Shown here in pieces: positions 16,796 to 26,255 of a stretch of DNA of 64,000 nucleotides (position 1 is its first letter; the number at the start of each line of letters is the position of its first letter). Both the position numbers and the translations under genes were made by a program. Origin of the DNA: Streptomyces glomeratus (GTDB taxonomy: Bacteria > Actinomycetota > Actinomycetes > Streptomycetales > Streptomycetaceae); the NCBI RefSeq assembly GCF_021462825.1, contig NZ_JAKEEB010000015.1, positions 1 to 64,000 of the forward strand, given 5' to 3'. A model generated the notes under the pieces. It worked only from the letters and a program-made list of their open reading frames with translations, searched no databases and was not told where the DNA came from.

Positions 16796-17065
16796 CGTCC
16801 TCTCCAGCGATCTCTAGCGGTTCGATTTCGGTGCATGAGGCGCCCGTGTCGCGCCAAGACGGCTTGTCGTACTCTCTTCTCACATTTCGCAACTGAATAG
16901 AGACATTCCGTCACCCCGCCTGACCTGTGCAAAGAGCACGCAAAGGAAGTACCTGTGAAACGGTCAAATCTCGAGCCATGCCCTTCTGCTGAGCCCACCT
17001 CCATTCCTACTGTGAGCCGCCATTGAGCGTTAATTCGGTGTTCAGATAGTGAGAGGCCCCTTGAC

Positions 17066-18703
17066 GTGGTGAAACTCGACCATGTAGCCCCCGACGTTTC
17101 GCGGGACCAGACCGGTCTGAGGCGGGACGTCGGTTTGATCGGACTGATGTGGGCCTCGGTCGGTTCCATCATCGGGTCCGGCTGGCTCTACGGCGCGCAG
17201 AAGGCCGTCGTGATGGCCGGTCCCGCAGCCATCATCTCCTGGCTGGTCGGTACGGTGGCGATCGTCCTACTGGCCCTCGTGCACGCCGAACTCGGCGGCA
17301 TGTTCCCCGTGGCGGGCGGCACGGCCCGCTACCCGCACTACGCCTTCGGCGGCCTGGCCGGCATGTCCTTCGGCTGGTTCGCATGGCTGCAGGCGGCCAC
17401 CGTGGCCCCCATCGAGGTCGAGGCCATGATCGGCTACGCCGCTCACTGGGACTTCGCCAAGGGCTTCCAGCACGCCGACGGCACGCTGACACCCAGCGGC
17501 TTCACCGTCGCCGTGGTCCTGATGGCCGTCTTCGTCGCGGTGAACTTCCTGGGTGTGCGCGTCCTGGCCCACACCAACAGCGCCGCCACCTGGTGGAAGA
17601 TCGCCGTTCCGCTGGCCACCATCTTCATCATCGCGGCGGGCAACTTCCACTCGCACAACTTCACCGCCCACGGCTTCGCCCCGTTCGGCGCCAAGGGCGT
17701 GCTGGGCGCCATCAGCTCCAGCGGCATCATCTTCGCCCTGCTCGGCTTCGAGCAGGCGATCCAGCTGGCGGGCGAGAGCCGTAACCCCAAGCGCGACCTG
17801 CCGCGCGCAACGCTCGGCTCGGTGGCCATCGGCGCCGCGATCTACGTGCTCCTCCAGGTCGTCTTCATCGGCGCGCTGCCGCTCAGCTCCTTCGCCCACG
17901 GCTGGGACAAGCTCGACTTCCCGGGGATCAGCGGCCCCTGGGCCGGCCTCGCGACGCTGGTCGGCCTCGGCTGGCTGGGCGTGGTGCTGTACATCGACGC
18001 CGTGATCTCCCCCGGTGGCACCGGCCTGATCTACACCACCGCGACCTCGCGCGTCTCCTACGGCCTGGCCAAGAACGGCTACGCGCCCAAGCTCTTCGAG
18101 AAGACCGACGCCCGTGGCGTACCGTGGTTCGGCCTCGCGATCTCGTTCTTCACCGGCGTGATCTGCTTCCTGCCTTTCCCGAGCTGGCAGGAACTGGTCG
18201 GGTTCATCACCTCCGCGAGCGTCCTGATGTACGCCGGCGCCCCGCTGGCCTACGGCGTCTTCGCGGACCGGCTCCCGCACCTCGAGCGCCCCTACCGCCT
18301 GCCGGCCGGCAAGGTGATCGCGCCGCTGTCCTTCGTGGTCGCCAACCTCATCATCTACTGGGCCGGCTGGGACACGCTGTGGCGCCTGGGCGTCGCGATC
18401 GTCCTCGGCTATGCGCTCCTCGGCGGCTACGCCTGGTACGCCACCAGCAAGGGCCTGCCGGATGCTCCCCGCCTGGACTGGAAGTCGGCCCAGTGGCTGC
18501 CCGCCTACCTGGTGGGCCTGGGCCTGATCTCCTGGCAGGGCGGCTTCGGCGGCCAGGCCCACATCGGTCTGTGGTGGGACATGGCGGTCGTCGCGGCCTT
18601 CTCCCTCGGCATCTACTACTGGGCGAAGGCGACCGCGTCCCGTCCCCAGGAGATCGAGCGGAGCATCGAGGAGGTCGTGGTCACGGACGCACCCGCCCAC
18701 TGA
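17066..18703 (+). CDS. APC-family amino-acid/polyamine permease
   Basis: A 545-residue integral membrane transporter of the amino acid-polyamine-organocation superfamily with about 12-13 membrane segments. The first helix has GLMWASVGSIIGSGWLYG, the substrate-binding GSIIGSG loop. The consensus region FALLGFEQAIQLAGESRNPKRDLPRA is also clear. Substrate unknown. GTG codons at 17066 and 17069 are alternative starts behind GAGAGG. It is monocistronic, with a strong terminator after it. Confidence 0.88.
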   Translation: MVKLDHVAPDVSRDQTGLRRDVGLIGLMWASVGSIIGSGWLYGAQKAVVMAGPAAIISWLVGTVAIVLLALVHAELGGMFPVAGGTARYPHYAFGGLAGMSFGWFAWLQAATVAPIEVEAMIGYAAHWDFAKGFQHADGTLTPSGFTVAVVLMAVFVAVNFLGVRVLAHTNSAATWWKIAVPLATIFIIAAGNFHSHNFTAHGFAPFGAKGVLGAISSSGIIFALLGFEQAIQLAGESRNPKRDLPRATLGSVAIGAAIYVLLQVVFIGALPLSSFAHGWDKLDFPGISGPWAGLATLVGLGWLGVVLYIDAVISPGGTGLIYTTATSRVSYGLAKNGYAPKLFEKTDARGVPWFGLAISFFTGVICFLPFPSWQELVGFITSASVLMYAGAPLAYGVFADRLPHLERPYRLPAGKVIAPLSFVVANLIIYWAGWDTLWRLGVAIVLGYALLGGYAWYATSKGLPDAPRLDWKSAQWLPAYLVGLGLISWQGGFGGQAHIGLWWDMAVVAAFSLGIYYWAKATASRPQEIERSIEEVVVTDAPAH

Positions 18704-18726
18704 CCCGGACCCCGATCGGACCCCTA

Positions 18727-18772
18727 GGTGTCCCGTCCGCCACGGCCGCCCGGCCGCGGCGGACGGGACACC
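18727..18772. terminator. bidirectional terminator, 15-bp stem
   Basis: GGTGTCCCGTCCGCC (18727-18741) pairs perfectly with 18758-18772. It lies between converging genes (permease stop 18703, ABM-domain gene stop 18791). Confidence 0.85.
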
Positions 18773-18790
18773 GTCCTGTTCGGGCCCTGC

Positions 18791-19120
18791 TCACGTGGTC
18801 TTCGGCGCGGCCTGCTGCACGACCTCGAAGGACCACAGCGTGGAACCGCTCGCGGCCGGCTTGGGACGCTCTCCGCTCTCCGCGCCACCGCCCTGGTGAG
18901 CCGCCTTCATGGGGCCCTCCATCCACGCCTGGAAGGACTCCTCGTCACGCCATCGCATATAGACGAGGTAGGTGTCGGTCCCCTCGACGGGCCTGAGGAG
19001 TTCGAACCACTCGAACCCGTCGGAGCTCTCCACGGCATGGGCACGGGAGGCGAAGCGCTTCTCCAGCGTCTCGCGCTGCTCGGCGGGTACGGTCAGTACG
19101 TTGATCTTGACTACGCTCAT
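18791..19120 (-). CDS. antibiotic biosynthesis monooxygenase-type (ABM) protein
   Basis: A 109-residue ferredoxin-like-fold protein of the ABM family. VVKINVLTVPAEQRETLEKRF at the start, followed by FEWFELLRPVEGTDTYLVYMRW and ESFQAWM, matches small heme-degrading or quinone monooxygenases of the IsdG/HmoB type. True substrate is not predictable from this. ATG at 19120; the ribosome site is weak. It stands alone. Confidence 0.8.
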   Translation of the reverse strand: MSVVKINVLTVPAEQRETLEKRFASRAHAVESSDGFEWFELLRPVEGTDTYLVYMRWRDEESFQAWMEGPMKAAHQGGGAESGERPKPAASGSTLWSFEVVQQAAPKTT

Positions 19121-19273
19121 GGCCCCATCCTGCCGCACGGCGACCGGCCCGGGGCGAGCGGCTCGTCCTTCGCGCGGCCGTGTGGGCGCCCCGGGTCGGG
19201 CCCCGCGGCGGGGTGCGGAACGACGCCCGCGGCTCGACATGCGCGGGAGCGATCCGCGGGCGAGGGTGAAGGT

Positions 19274-19498
19274 ATGAGCGAGCCGCGCGTGATCGTGTCC
19301 GCGCCATCCGAGACCGGTGGCCGACGAGTCCGGTCCGACGGCGAGATCCTCGGGATGGCGTACAACCTGCACGATCTTGCCGTGCTGCTCCAGCGGGCCG
19401 GTCTGGAGGGGTGGGACGAGGTGGACGTGGCCGAGTCCCCGCTGATCGAGTGGCACGGCGGCGGTCCGGAGGTCTGGCCGAGGAGCAGCGGCGGCTGA
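19274..19498 (+). CDS. small conserved-type hypothetical protein
   Basis: A 74-residue acidic soluble protein I cannot assign. It shows no membrane segment, cysteine pair or known motif; the centre reads MAYNLHDLAVLLQRAGLEGWDEVDVAESPLIEWHGG. Good codon usage and a GTGAAGG ribosome site before the ATG at 19274 support a real gene. Similar-sized proteins are common in streptomycetes. It is followed by the DsbA-like gene. Confidence 0.6.
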   Translation: MSEPRVIVSAPSETGGRRVRSDGEILGMAYNLHDLAVLLQRAGLEGWDEVDVAESPLIEWHGGGPEVWPRSSGG

Positions 19499-19548
19499 CC
19501 CGGCCGGACCGATCCCGCCGTGGGCGGCTCCGCGTGCGGAGAAACCGC

Positions 19549-20123
19549 ATGAATGCGCGTGCACCCCTCCGGCCGGTCCGACTGCCGGAGGACACCAATG
19601 AGGACGGTGACGGCGTCGTCGTCGGTGACGGCCCTGTGGCACTCGACGCGTACATCGACTTCCAGTGTCCGTACTGCCGGATGTTCACCGAGTCCTCGGG
19701 CCCGGTGCTGGACGGGCTGGTGGCCGACGGCCTGATCCGTGTCATCTGCCATCCCGTGGCCATGCTCGACCAGATGTCCACCGATGGCTACACAACGCGG
19801 GCCGCGGCGGCCTCCGGCGCCGCCGACGGCGGCAGGTTCGCGGCGTACCACGATGCGCTCCTCGCCAGTCAGCCCCCGAGGGCGGTCCCGGACTCCCTCG
19901 GGAGGACCTGATCGCCCTGGGCACGCGGGTGGGACTTAGTCACTCCTTCGCGGCGTGCGTGCGCGGGGGCGTCCAGCTTGGCCGGCCGCCGTACGTCACC
20001 GCGCGGGCGGACGAGCACGGCGTGCGGGGCACACCGACGGTGCTGGTCCAGGGCGCTGCGGTGCCGCCGTACCCGGGCCCGATCACGACCGCCGTGGGCG
20101 CCGCGCCGCGTCATCCCGTCTGA
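19549..20123 (+). pseudogene. DsbA/thioredoxin-like oxidoreductase with one frameshift
   Basis: The first part, from ATG 19549, contains DFQCPYCRMF, a CPYC redox motif of DsbA-like proteins, and runs to about residue 110. The second part (EDLIALGTRVGL to GVRGTPTVLVQG, with the cis-Pro of the thioredoxin fold) continues in another frame to 20123. One missing base in the C run at 19873-19877 explains the break. Together they would make a protein of about 190 residues. Either a recent inactivation or a sequence error. Confidence 0.7.
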
Positions 20124-20381
20124 CCGGTCGAGGCCGTGCAGCGTGCTCCTGGCGGCACGCCGGCGCCCGGGGCGGCGGGCCGTACCGCCCGCCGCCGACG
20201 GGTTCGTCACCGGTGCAGTGCCTCCGCGGCGGTTGCTCCGTACACTGGCGGCCGTCGCCCGCCGACGGCCGAGTCCGGCCGCTGCCGCGGGGCATCCCGC
20301 CGACGGGCACCACGCACTGCGGCGCCTGTCGGCCACGCCACCCCCCGTCCGCGCACCACCGCTCACTCACCAGAGAGCCGT

Positions 20382-22298
20382 ATGCCGACCATCAGACTTG
20401 TCCAGCACCTGACAGGAGCGGCCGCGGCCCTCCTCCTGCTGACCTCGGCGCCCGGAGCGCTCGCCGCCGCCCCGCAGTCCTCACCCCGGGCCACCACTGC
20501 CACCGCCCCGGTGACCGACACCTGGCAACCGCCGTTGTCCACCCACGGCCGGTACATCGTCGACGCCACGGGCAGACGCTTCCGGCTGAGGTCTGCCAAC
20601 TGGGACGGCGCGCAAGGGTCCTGGAACGGCAGCGGCAGCATCACCGATCCCGCCAACCACCATGCCGGCCAGGACTCCCACGGCATTCCCCTCGGTCTGG
20701 ACCGGGTCGCCCTGCCCAAGCTGCTCGCCGACTTCCACGAGCTCGGCATCAACAGCATCAGGCTGCCGTTCTCCAACGAGATGATCCACGCGACGTCTCC
20801 CGTGCCGGACACCGCCGTCACCGCCAACCCACAGCTGCGTGGCAAGACGCCGCTGCAGATCTACGACGCCGTGGTGGCCGCGCTCACCGGCGACGGCTTC
20901 GCGGTCATCCTCAACAACCACACCAACACCTCCCGTTGGTGCTGCGGCATCGACGGCAACGAGCGGTGGAACACCCGGCAGTCCACCCGGCAATGGGCTG
21001 ACGACTGGGTCTTCATGGCGCGCCGCTACGCTTCCGAGCCCCGTGTGGTCGGAGCCGACCTCTACAACGAGGTGCGCCGGGACATCATGGACGACCCCAA
21101 CTGGGGCCTGGGCGACGACCACGACTGGTACGCCGCCGCCCAACTCGCCGCGGACCGCATCCTCACCGAGGCCGACCCCCATCTCCTCATCGTCATCGAG
21201 GGCATCAACTGGACCGGCGTGCCCGTCGACGGGCTGCCGCACGGCCGTCCCGCCCTCACCCCCGCACGTACGCTCTCGCACACCCTCGTGGCCACCCACC
21301 AGCTGGTCTACTCCGCCCACTTCTACGGGTACACCGGCCCCCGCCACAGCGGTGCCACCGGCATGGGGGAGACGCACGACCCCCGCTATCAGGACCTCAG
21401 CCGGGACCAGCTGTACCGAGCCCTGACCGACGAGGCCTTCTACGTGTCCGAGGAGGGCGGTCGGCACTTCACCGCGCCGGTGTGGATCAGCGAGTTCGGC
21501 ATCGGGGCCGGTGAGACGGGCACCGCCGGCCGTACCTGGTTCGGCAACGTCACCGACTACTTCGCCGATCACGACAGCGACTTCGCCTACTGGCCGCTGG
21601 TCGGTTGGGAAGGGCACGACGACTGGTCGCTGCTGCGCTACGACACCGCGGGTCACCGATACGGCATCCTCGACGGGTCCGACTGGCGCAGCACCGCATG
21701 GCATCACCTCATGACCGCGCCGACACGCACCGGGCCGGTGGCGGAGGTGCCTTCCTGGCACATGCTCGCCACCGACCACGGGGACCAGGTCGAGTCGCTG
21801 CGGGTGCGGTCCGCAGGCGACTGGGACCCGGGCGCCTCCAAGGCCGTGTGCCCCGACGGCCTGCGGCTGACCGGCCTTGGCCACACGGGCGACCGCGGGC
21901 TGTGCACCGACGTCACCGCCGGTGATCTGCGCGCCGCAGCCGGCGTCCAGACCGTCGTCACCGACGAACGCCATGTCCCGCAGGGCGGCGACTGGGCCTC
22001 GGGTTACACCAAACTCCAGTGTCCCGCCGGCGAGTTCCTGATCGGCTACAGCCACCGCGGCGGCCGTGTGTCGGCGGCGCTCTGTGTCCCCGCCCGGGGC
22101 TCCCTGGGTGTCACCGGGCGGACCGTGTGGTTCGACCGGGCCGACGACCGCCCCGCCGGCGCCGACGGCGGCGACTTCGCCTACGGCGACTACAAGGGCC
22201 AGTGCGCGGACGACGAGTACGCGGCCGGGATCGCCTTCACCACACGTCTGGGGAGCACGGCGGGTCCTGCCGCCCTGCTGTGCCGCACGCTGTCCTGA
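20382..22298 (+). CDS. secreted GH5-type glycoside hydrolase with Cys-rich C-terminus
   Basis: A 638-residue exported glycosidase. Residues 1-29 are a signal peptide (LLLLTSAPGALAAAP). The GH5 catalytic barrel follows, with YNEVRRD (E230, acid/base) and WISEFGIG (E371, nucleophile). From about residue 450 a tail of roughly 190 residues repeats a motif like DW..G..K..CP.G..L.G, with paired cysteines in each unit. This is probably a disulphide-stabilised binding module. Likely a cellulase- or endoglycosidase-type activity on an extracellular polysaccharide; the exact linkage is not predictable. ATG at 20382; it ends at a strong shared terminator. Confidence 0.85.
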   Translation: MPTIRLVQHLTGAAAALLLLTSAPGALAAAPQSSPRATTATAPVTDTWQPPLSTHGRYIVDATGRRFRLRSANWDGAQGSWNGSGSITDPANHHAGQDSHGIPLGLDRVALPKLLADFHELGINSIRLPFSNEMIHATSPVPDTAVTANPQLRGKTPLQIYDAVVAALTGDGFAVILNNHTNTSRWCCGIDGNERWNTRQSTRQWADDWVFMARRYASEPRVVGADLYNEVRRDIMDDPNWGLGDDHDWYAAAQLAADRILTEADPHLLIVIEGINWTGVPVDGLPHGRPALTPARTLSHTLVATHQLVYSAHFYGYTGPRHSGATGMGETHDPRYQDLSRDQLYRALTDEAFYVSEEGGRHFTAPVWISEFGIGAGETGTAGRTWFGNVTDYFADHDSDFAYWPLVGWEGHDDWSLLRYDTAGHRYGILDGSDWRSTAWHHLMTAPTRTGPVAEVPSWHMLATDHGDQVESLRVRSAGDWDPGASKAVCPDGLRLTGLGHTGDRGLCTDVTAGDLRAAAGVQTVVTDERHVPQGGDWASGYTKLQCPAGEFLIGYSHRGGRVSAALCVPARGSLGVTGRTVWFDRADDRPAGADGGDFAYGDYKGQCADDEYAAGIAFTTRLGSTAGPAALLCRTLS

Positions 22299-22311
22299 CC
22301 CTGCGCGACGC

Positions 22312-22352
22312 AGCGCCCCGGGCCCGGCCTCAAGGGCCGCGCCCGGGGCGCT
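22312..22352. terminator. bidirectional terminator, 12-bp stem
   Basis: AGCGCCCCGGGC (22312-22323) pairs with 22341-22352. It sits between converging GH5 (stop 22298) and sigma-factor (stop 22374) genes. Confidence 0.8.
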
Positions 22353-22373
22353 CTCACACCGTCGGCAGGTGAG

Positions 22374-23222
22374 TCAGTGCGTGGTGAGCAGGCCTTCGCG
22401 GAGCCGGGCCAGCATCCGCGACAGCAGCCGCGAGACGTGCATCTGGGAGACACCGAGGCGTTCGCCGATCTGGGCCTGGGTCAGTTCCTCGACGAACCGC
22501 ATATGGATGATCTGCCGGTCACGCTCGTCCAGTCCGGCGATCATCGGGCCCAGCGCATGGAAGTCCTCCACCAGCTCCAGCGCCCCGTCCTCGGTGCCGA
22601 TGAAGTCCGCCAGAGCGGTCTCGCCGTCCTCGCCGGTGCTGATGGCGGCATCGAGGGAAGAGGAGTTGTAGCCGTTGGAGGCCAGCCTCGCCTCGACGAC
22701 CTCTTCCTCCGAGAGGCACATCAGCTCGGCCAGCTCCTTCGTGGTCGGGGTGCGGCCCAGCCGGCTGCGCAGTTCCTCCGTCGCCTTCGCCAGCTGCACC
22801 CGCGCCTCCTGGAGCCTGCGCGGCACATGCACCGCCCAGGAGGTGTCACGGAAGAACCGCTTGATCTCGCCGACAATGTACGGCACGGCGAACGAGGTGA
22901 ACTCCACCTCGCGTGAGAGCTCGAACCGGTCGATGGCCTTGATCAGCCCGATCATGCCGACCTGGACGATGTCCTCCATCTCCTCCGGCCCCCGGCTGCG
23001 GAACCGGCCGGCCGCGAAACGGACCAGGGACATGTTCATCTCGATCAACGTGTTACGTGCGTACTGGTACTCGGGCGTGCCCTCCTCCAGCGTCGCCAGT
23101 TGGTCGAAGAAGAGCCTCGACAATGCGCGGGCGTCCTTCGGAGCAACCCGCGACGGGTCGGCGACCTCAGGCAGTGCAGCCGTGCCCGCGTCCGCGACCG
23201 CTGTCGTCATCGCCGCCGTCAT
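22374..23222 (-). CDS. SigB/SigF-family RNA polymerase sigma factor
   Basis: A 282-residue group 3 sigma factor. Region 2 contains DIVQVGMIGLIKAIDRFE and FTSFAVPYIVGEIKRFFRD. Region 3 has VPRRLQEARVQL, and region 4 has TQAQIGERLGVSQMHVSRLL. It belongs to the stress/sporulation SigB/F/G type, normally controlled by RsbW-like anti-sigma factors. The protein at 3553 is of that class, but nothing links the two here. ATG at 23222 with a GGGAGGGA ribosome site. Confidence 0.9.
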   Translation of the reverse strand: MTAAMTTAVADAGTAALPEVADPSRVAPKDARALSRLFFDQLATLEEGTPEYQYARNTLIEMNMSLVRFAAGRFRSRGPEEMEDIVQVGMIGLIKAIDRFELSREVEFTSFAVPYIVGEIKRFFRDTSWAVHVPRRLQEARVQLAKATEELRSRLGRTPTTKELAELMCLSEEEVVEARLASNGYNSSSLDAAISTGEDGETALADFIGTEDGALELVEDFHALGPMIAGLDERDRQIIHMRFVEELTQAQIGERLGVSQMHVSRLLSRMLARLREGLLTTH

Positions 23223-23501
23223 GTTCCCTCCCAGATCGACTACCTGCCTGTTCGCCCGTTGCGGGCTGACGCAACACCGACTGCCCCCAAGCCCGGCGCT
23301 TATGCACAACGGCATACGACGAGATGAGCAAAGGCGGCGGGCCACCGGCCGCCATCGGTCACGCCCTGCCGCTCGCCGAGGCCGCCGGCCTCACCCGGAG
23401 CGGGCGGACCCGCGACAAGATCCACCCCGAATGGACTACGAGTTCGAACAACTCGTATCTTTCGGATGCCGCGCGTGAGGTTCCGAAAGGAACGGCGTCC
23501 G

Positions 23502-24299
23502 GTGTTTCGACCACACCTCGGGGGATGCTCCACCTTGATCTGTTCACGCTGCCATCAATTCGCCGCGGCACCCGGCGGCACCCTGTGCGCCCGGTGCGTC
23601 ACCACCCCGGAAGCGACCGCCCAGCCGTTCGCGGCGGCGCCCATGGCCCGGCTGCGCTCACCCGTCGGCCTCGGCCGGGCGACCGCCGTACTGCTCGCAC
23701 TGGTCGCCGCCGCGGACCTGTTCGCGATCGGCGCGGACGTCGTCATGTACAACGTGTCCGGCGACCTGGCAGACGGTGCCTCGGGGGACGCCGTGAGCCG
23801 CCGGGCCGACCGCGCGGACGCGCTCTACGCCGCAGCCGGCGTCGTCCAGACCGTCGCGCTGCTCGCCTGCATCGTCGTGTTCCTGTGCTGGTTCTACCGG
23901 GTCCGGGTCAACGCCGAGGTGTTGAGCCCGTCCGGGCACACCAAGGGGCGTGGCTGGGCGATCGGAGGCTGGTTCACGCCGATCGTGAACCTGTGGTTCC
24001 CGCGCCGGATCACTCTGGACATCTGGGACGCCAGCAGCCCCTGGGGCGCGCCCCGGCCGCACGGCCTCGTCAACGCCTGGTGGACGCTGTGGATCATCTC
24101 GCTCGTGGCCGACCGGTCCGCCTTCTCGGCCTACCGCGGAGCCGACACAGCCCCGGAGCTTCACAGCGCGGCCCGGCACATGCTCATCTCCGACGCCATC
24201 GACATCGCGGCCGCGGCGCTCGCGATCCTCGTCGTACTGCGGCTGACCCGCATGCAGCACGAGAAGGCGCTCGACGGGGCCGTCCTGGTCGCGGCCTGA
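23502..24299 (+). CDS. DUF4328-type membrane protein with zinc-ribbon N-terminus
   Basis: About 265 residues. An N-terminal zinc-ribbon-like CSRC...CARC pair is followed by a four-helix membrane domain (helices near residues 60, 120, 180 and 230). The conserved WAIGGWFTPIVNLWFPRRI segment is typical of DUF4328. Function unknown; this family is abundant in actinomycetes. The start is uncertain: GTG 23502 has AAAGGAA upstream, and an ATG at 23466 would add 12 residues without a ribosome site. Divergent from the sigma-factor gene. Confidence 0.75.
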   Translation: MFRPHLGGCSTLICSRCHQFAAAPGGTLCARCVTTPEATAQPFAAAPMARLRSPVGLGRATAVLLALVAAADLFAIGADVVMYNVSGDLADGASGDAVSRRADRADALYAAAGVVQTVALLACIVVFLCWFYRVRVNAEVLSPSGHTKGRGWAIGGWFTPIVNLWFPRRITLDIWDASSPWGAPRPHGLVNAWWTLWIISLVADRSAFSAYRGADTAPELHSAARHMLISDAIDIAAAALAILVVLRLTRMQHEKALDGAVLVAA

Positions 24300-24442
24300 C
24301 CTTCCAGGCCGAGCGGGGCGGGTCAGGGAACCGCGGTGCCGGAACGGGCCGCGTCCGAACCGTTGTCAATCTCCTCTCCCGCCTGGTTGGGTGTCCCGCC
24401 AGTACATGACGGGCGTGGAGGCCCGGCGAGGGAGTGGGTGAC

Positions 24443-25279
24443 ATGGACGCAGGGACGCGGCCGGCGGACGCGGGGACGACCCTGCCCGAGGGACTCGGGC
24501 AGGCCATACGCGGGACCGCCGCGGATATCGCGGCACTGCTGCGCACGGTGGCCGATACGACGCTTCCCGTACCCGAGTCGGAGTGGACCGTGGGTGAGGC
24601 GGCGGCGCATCTGGCGCTGGCCAACGAGTTGATGGCCGACCTCGCGGCGGGCCGTGAACGCCCGTACGGGGACGGCACACCCCAGAGCCTTGCCGCGGCC
24701 AACGAGCGCTCGCTGGCCGCGTTCGGGGAGCGCGAGGCAGAGCCGCTGGCGGCGATGATCGTGGCGCAGGCGGACGGCTTCCTCGACGCGATCGCCGGGG
24801 CCACCCCGGACCAGGCCGCGGACCGGACGCTCGGCACGCCGCTGGGACCCATGGACCGGTCCACTCTCGCCTCATATCTGCTCACCCATATGCTGGGCCA
24901 CGGCTACGACCTCGCCCGCGCGCTGGGCAGGCCGCACATGATCGACCGTGCTCGGGTCGATCTGTGTCTGCCCTTCCTGCTGGTGGCCATGGAGCGTGTC
25001 GTCGACGCCGCTGCCAGTGCCGGGCTCACGGCCCGCTACGCGCTTCGTCTGCGGGGCGGGCCGACCTTCGGGGTCACCTTCACCGACGGCGTGGTGAGCG
25101 TCACATCGGGCCCGCCGGACCGGCCGGACTGCGCGATCCTCACCGAGCCGGTCACCTTCCTGCTCATCGCGCTGGGTCGCTGCGACCCGTGGCGGGCCAT
25201 CAGCCGGGGCCGGGTGCTCGCCTGGGGGCGCAAGCCGTGGCTGGCACCCCGCTTTCCGACTCTCTTCACGGCGCCCTGA
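24443..25279 (+). CDS. maleylpyruvate isomerase/DinB-like mycothiol-domain protein
   Basis: A 278-residue cytosolic protein. The N-terminal half is a four-helix DinB / mycothiol-dependent maleylpyruvate isomerase-type domain (EWTVGEAAAHLALANELM, LLTHMLGHGYDLARALG, giving His ligands in a typical metal-site arrangement). The C-terminal half (about 190-270) is SCP2/sterol-carrier-like (DPWRAISRGRVLAWG). This combination is frequent in actinobacteria, with a presumed mycothiol-dependent S-transferase or isomerase role. ATG 24443 is chosen over GTG 24434 for its spacing to GAGGGAG. Confidence 0.75.
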   Translation: MDAGTRPADAGTTLPEGLGQAIRGTAADIAALLRTVADTTLPVPESEWTVGEAAAHLALANELMADLAAGRERPYGDGTPQSLAAANERSLAAFGEREAEPLAAMIVAQADGFLDAIAGATPDQAADRTLGTPLGPMDRSTLASYLLTHMLGHGYDLARALGRPHMIDRARVDLCLPFLLVAMERVVDAAASAGLTARYALRLRGGPTFGVTFTDGVVSVTSGPPDRPDCAILTEPVTFLLIALGRCDPWRAISRGRVLAWGRKPWLAPRFPTLFTAP

Positions 25280-25350
25280 CCGCCCGGTGCCGCTCCGTGC
25301 CCGGGAGCGCGTCGGCACACGGATGGGCAACCGGCACCGGCAATCCGTGA

Positions 25351-25779
25351 TCAGCAACCGGTGTCGGCTGCGTCGAAGCAATGGTCGAGTGGCGCTCGGT
25401 ACGCGGCGGGATGGAAACCCAGCTCCCATTGGGGGTGGCCTGCCCACTCCATGAAGGCGACCCAGCGTAACAACCAGCCCAGTGCGTTCGCGGTGGCGTT
25501 CTGCTCGCGGTCGCAGAGTCCGTCCCCGTCGCCGTCGGCTTCGCCCCCGCACCCCGCTGCCTCGCGCAGGGCCAGCCACTCCTCGAACAGGTTGGTGACG
25601 TCGGCCGCCGTCCTGCGTTCGGCCGCGCTGCCGCACAGTTCCGCATCGGCGAGCCGCCGCCCGAAGAACCGGGCGAACCGCTGGTCCCGCGCATGGGCCC
25701 ATCGGTCGTCCACGGCTCCGGACGCGCCACCCGGTTGAGCGCCGTGCGGAAACACGGGTTCTGGCTGGGGAGCGGTCAC
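25351..25779 (-). CDS. hypothetical protein
   Basis: About 142 residues, not recognised. The conserved-looking core runs from RFARFFGRRLADAELCG to the C-terminus, with many Trp and Phe in the second half (LGWLLRWVAFMEWAGHPQWELGF) and four cysteines. No membrane helix. The GTG at 25779 has GAGG six bases upstream; the longer frame to 26148 looks non-coding and was rejected. Confidence 0.5.
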   Translation of the reverse strand: MTAPQPEPVFPHGAQPGGASGAVDDRWAHARDQRFARFFGRRLADAELCGSAAERRTAADVTNLFEEWLALREAAGCGGEADGDGDGLCDREQNATANALGWLLRWVAFMEWAGHPQWELGFHPAAYRAPLDHCFDAADTGC

Positions 25780-26255
25780 GACAACCTCGGAACGCGACAC
25801 GGCGCAGTGGTGCTCAGGGGCGCGGAACGGTGGGCCGCGCGGGTCGCGCGCCGGGGAGGGAGGGTAGGGACGGCCGTCACGTGATCCTCCGGCAAGAGGC
25901 GGGGTCTTGTGCCGTCGGCGCTTCTTGTACGTCCGGCCGAGACCGGGCAGGGGGTCCGAGGCACGCCTCTGCCCCCGGCACCGAGCGCGGAAACAGCGCG
26001 TACCTGCACACGCCGACCTGAATGCAGGCGCGACCGGAGTCCGCGTCCACGGAACGAACGTGGTCGTGTCCGTCGGCTGTTGACTTGTAGTCAGGTCACT
26101 TGGTGATGCTGCAATCCCCGAGCATGTGATGTCAACTATTGTATCCATCCCCGGCTATTGGAGTATCGCTTGACCTGGTTGCTTGGCGGGGGAGCGGTTA
26201 TCGTCTCGTCATCAATGCCCAGTCCGCGCCCCACCGGACGTGAGGAGATGCGTCG
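25780..26255. promoter_or_regulatory. 476-bp intergenic region with paired palindromes at 26081-26106
   Basis: No supported gene. The region turns AT-rich after 26080. It contains TGACTTGTAGTCA (26081-26093, 5-bp arms) and, two bases on, TCACTTGGTGA (26096-26106). These are two adjacent small palindromes upstream of the XRE regulator at 26256. A TTGACC at about 26171 may be a -35. Candidate autoregulatory operator region. Confidence 0.4.

Noticed and set aside
25780..26148. N-terminal extension of the 25351 protein
   Set aside because: The translated segment looks non-coding, and a better GTG with GAGG lies at 25779.
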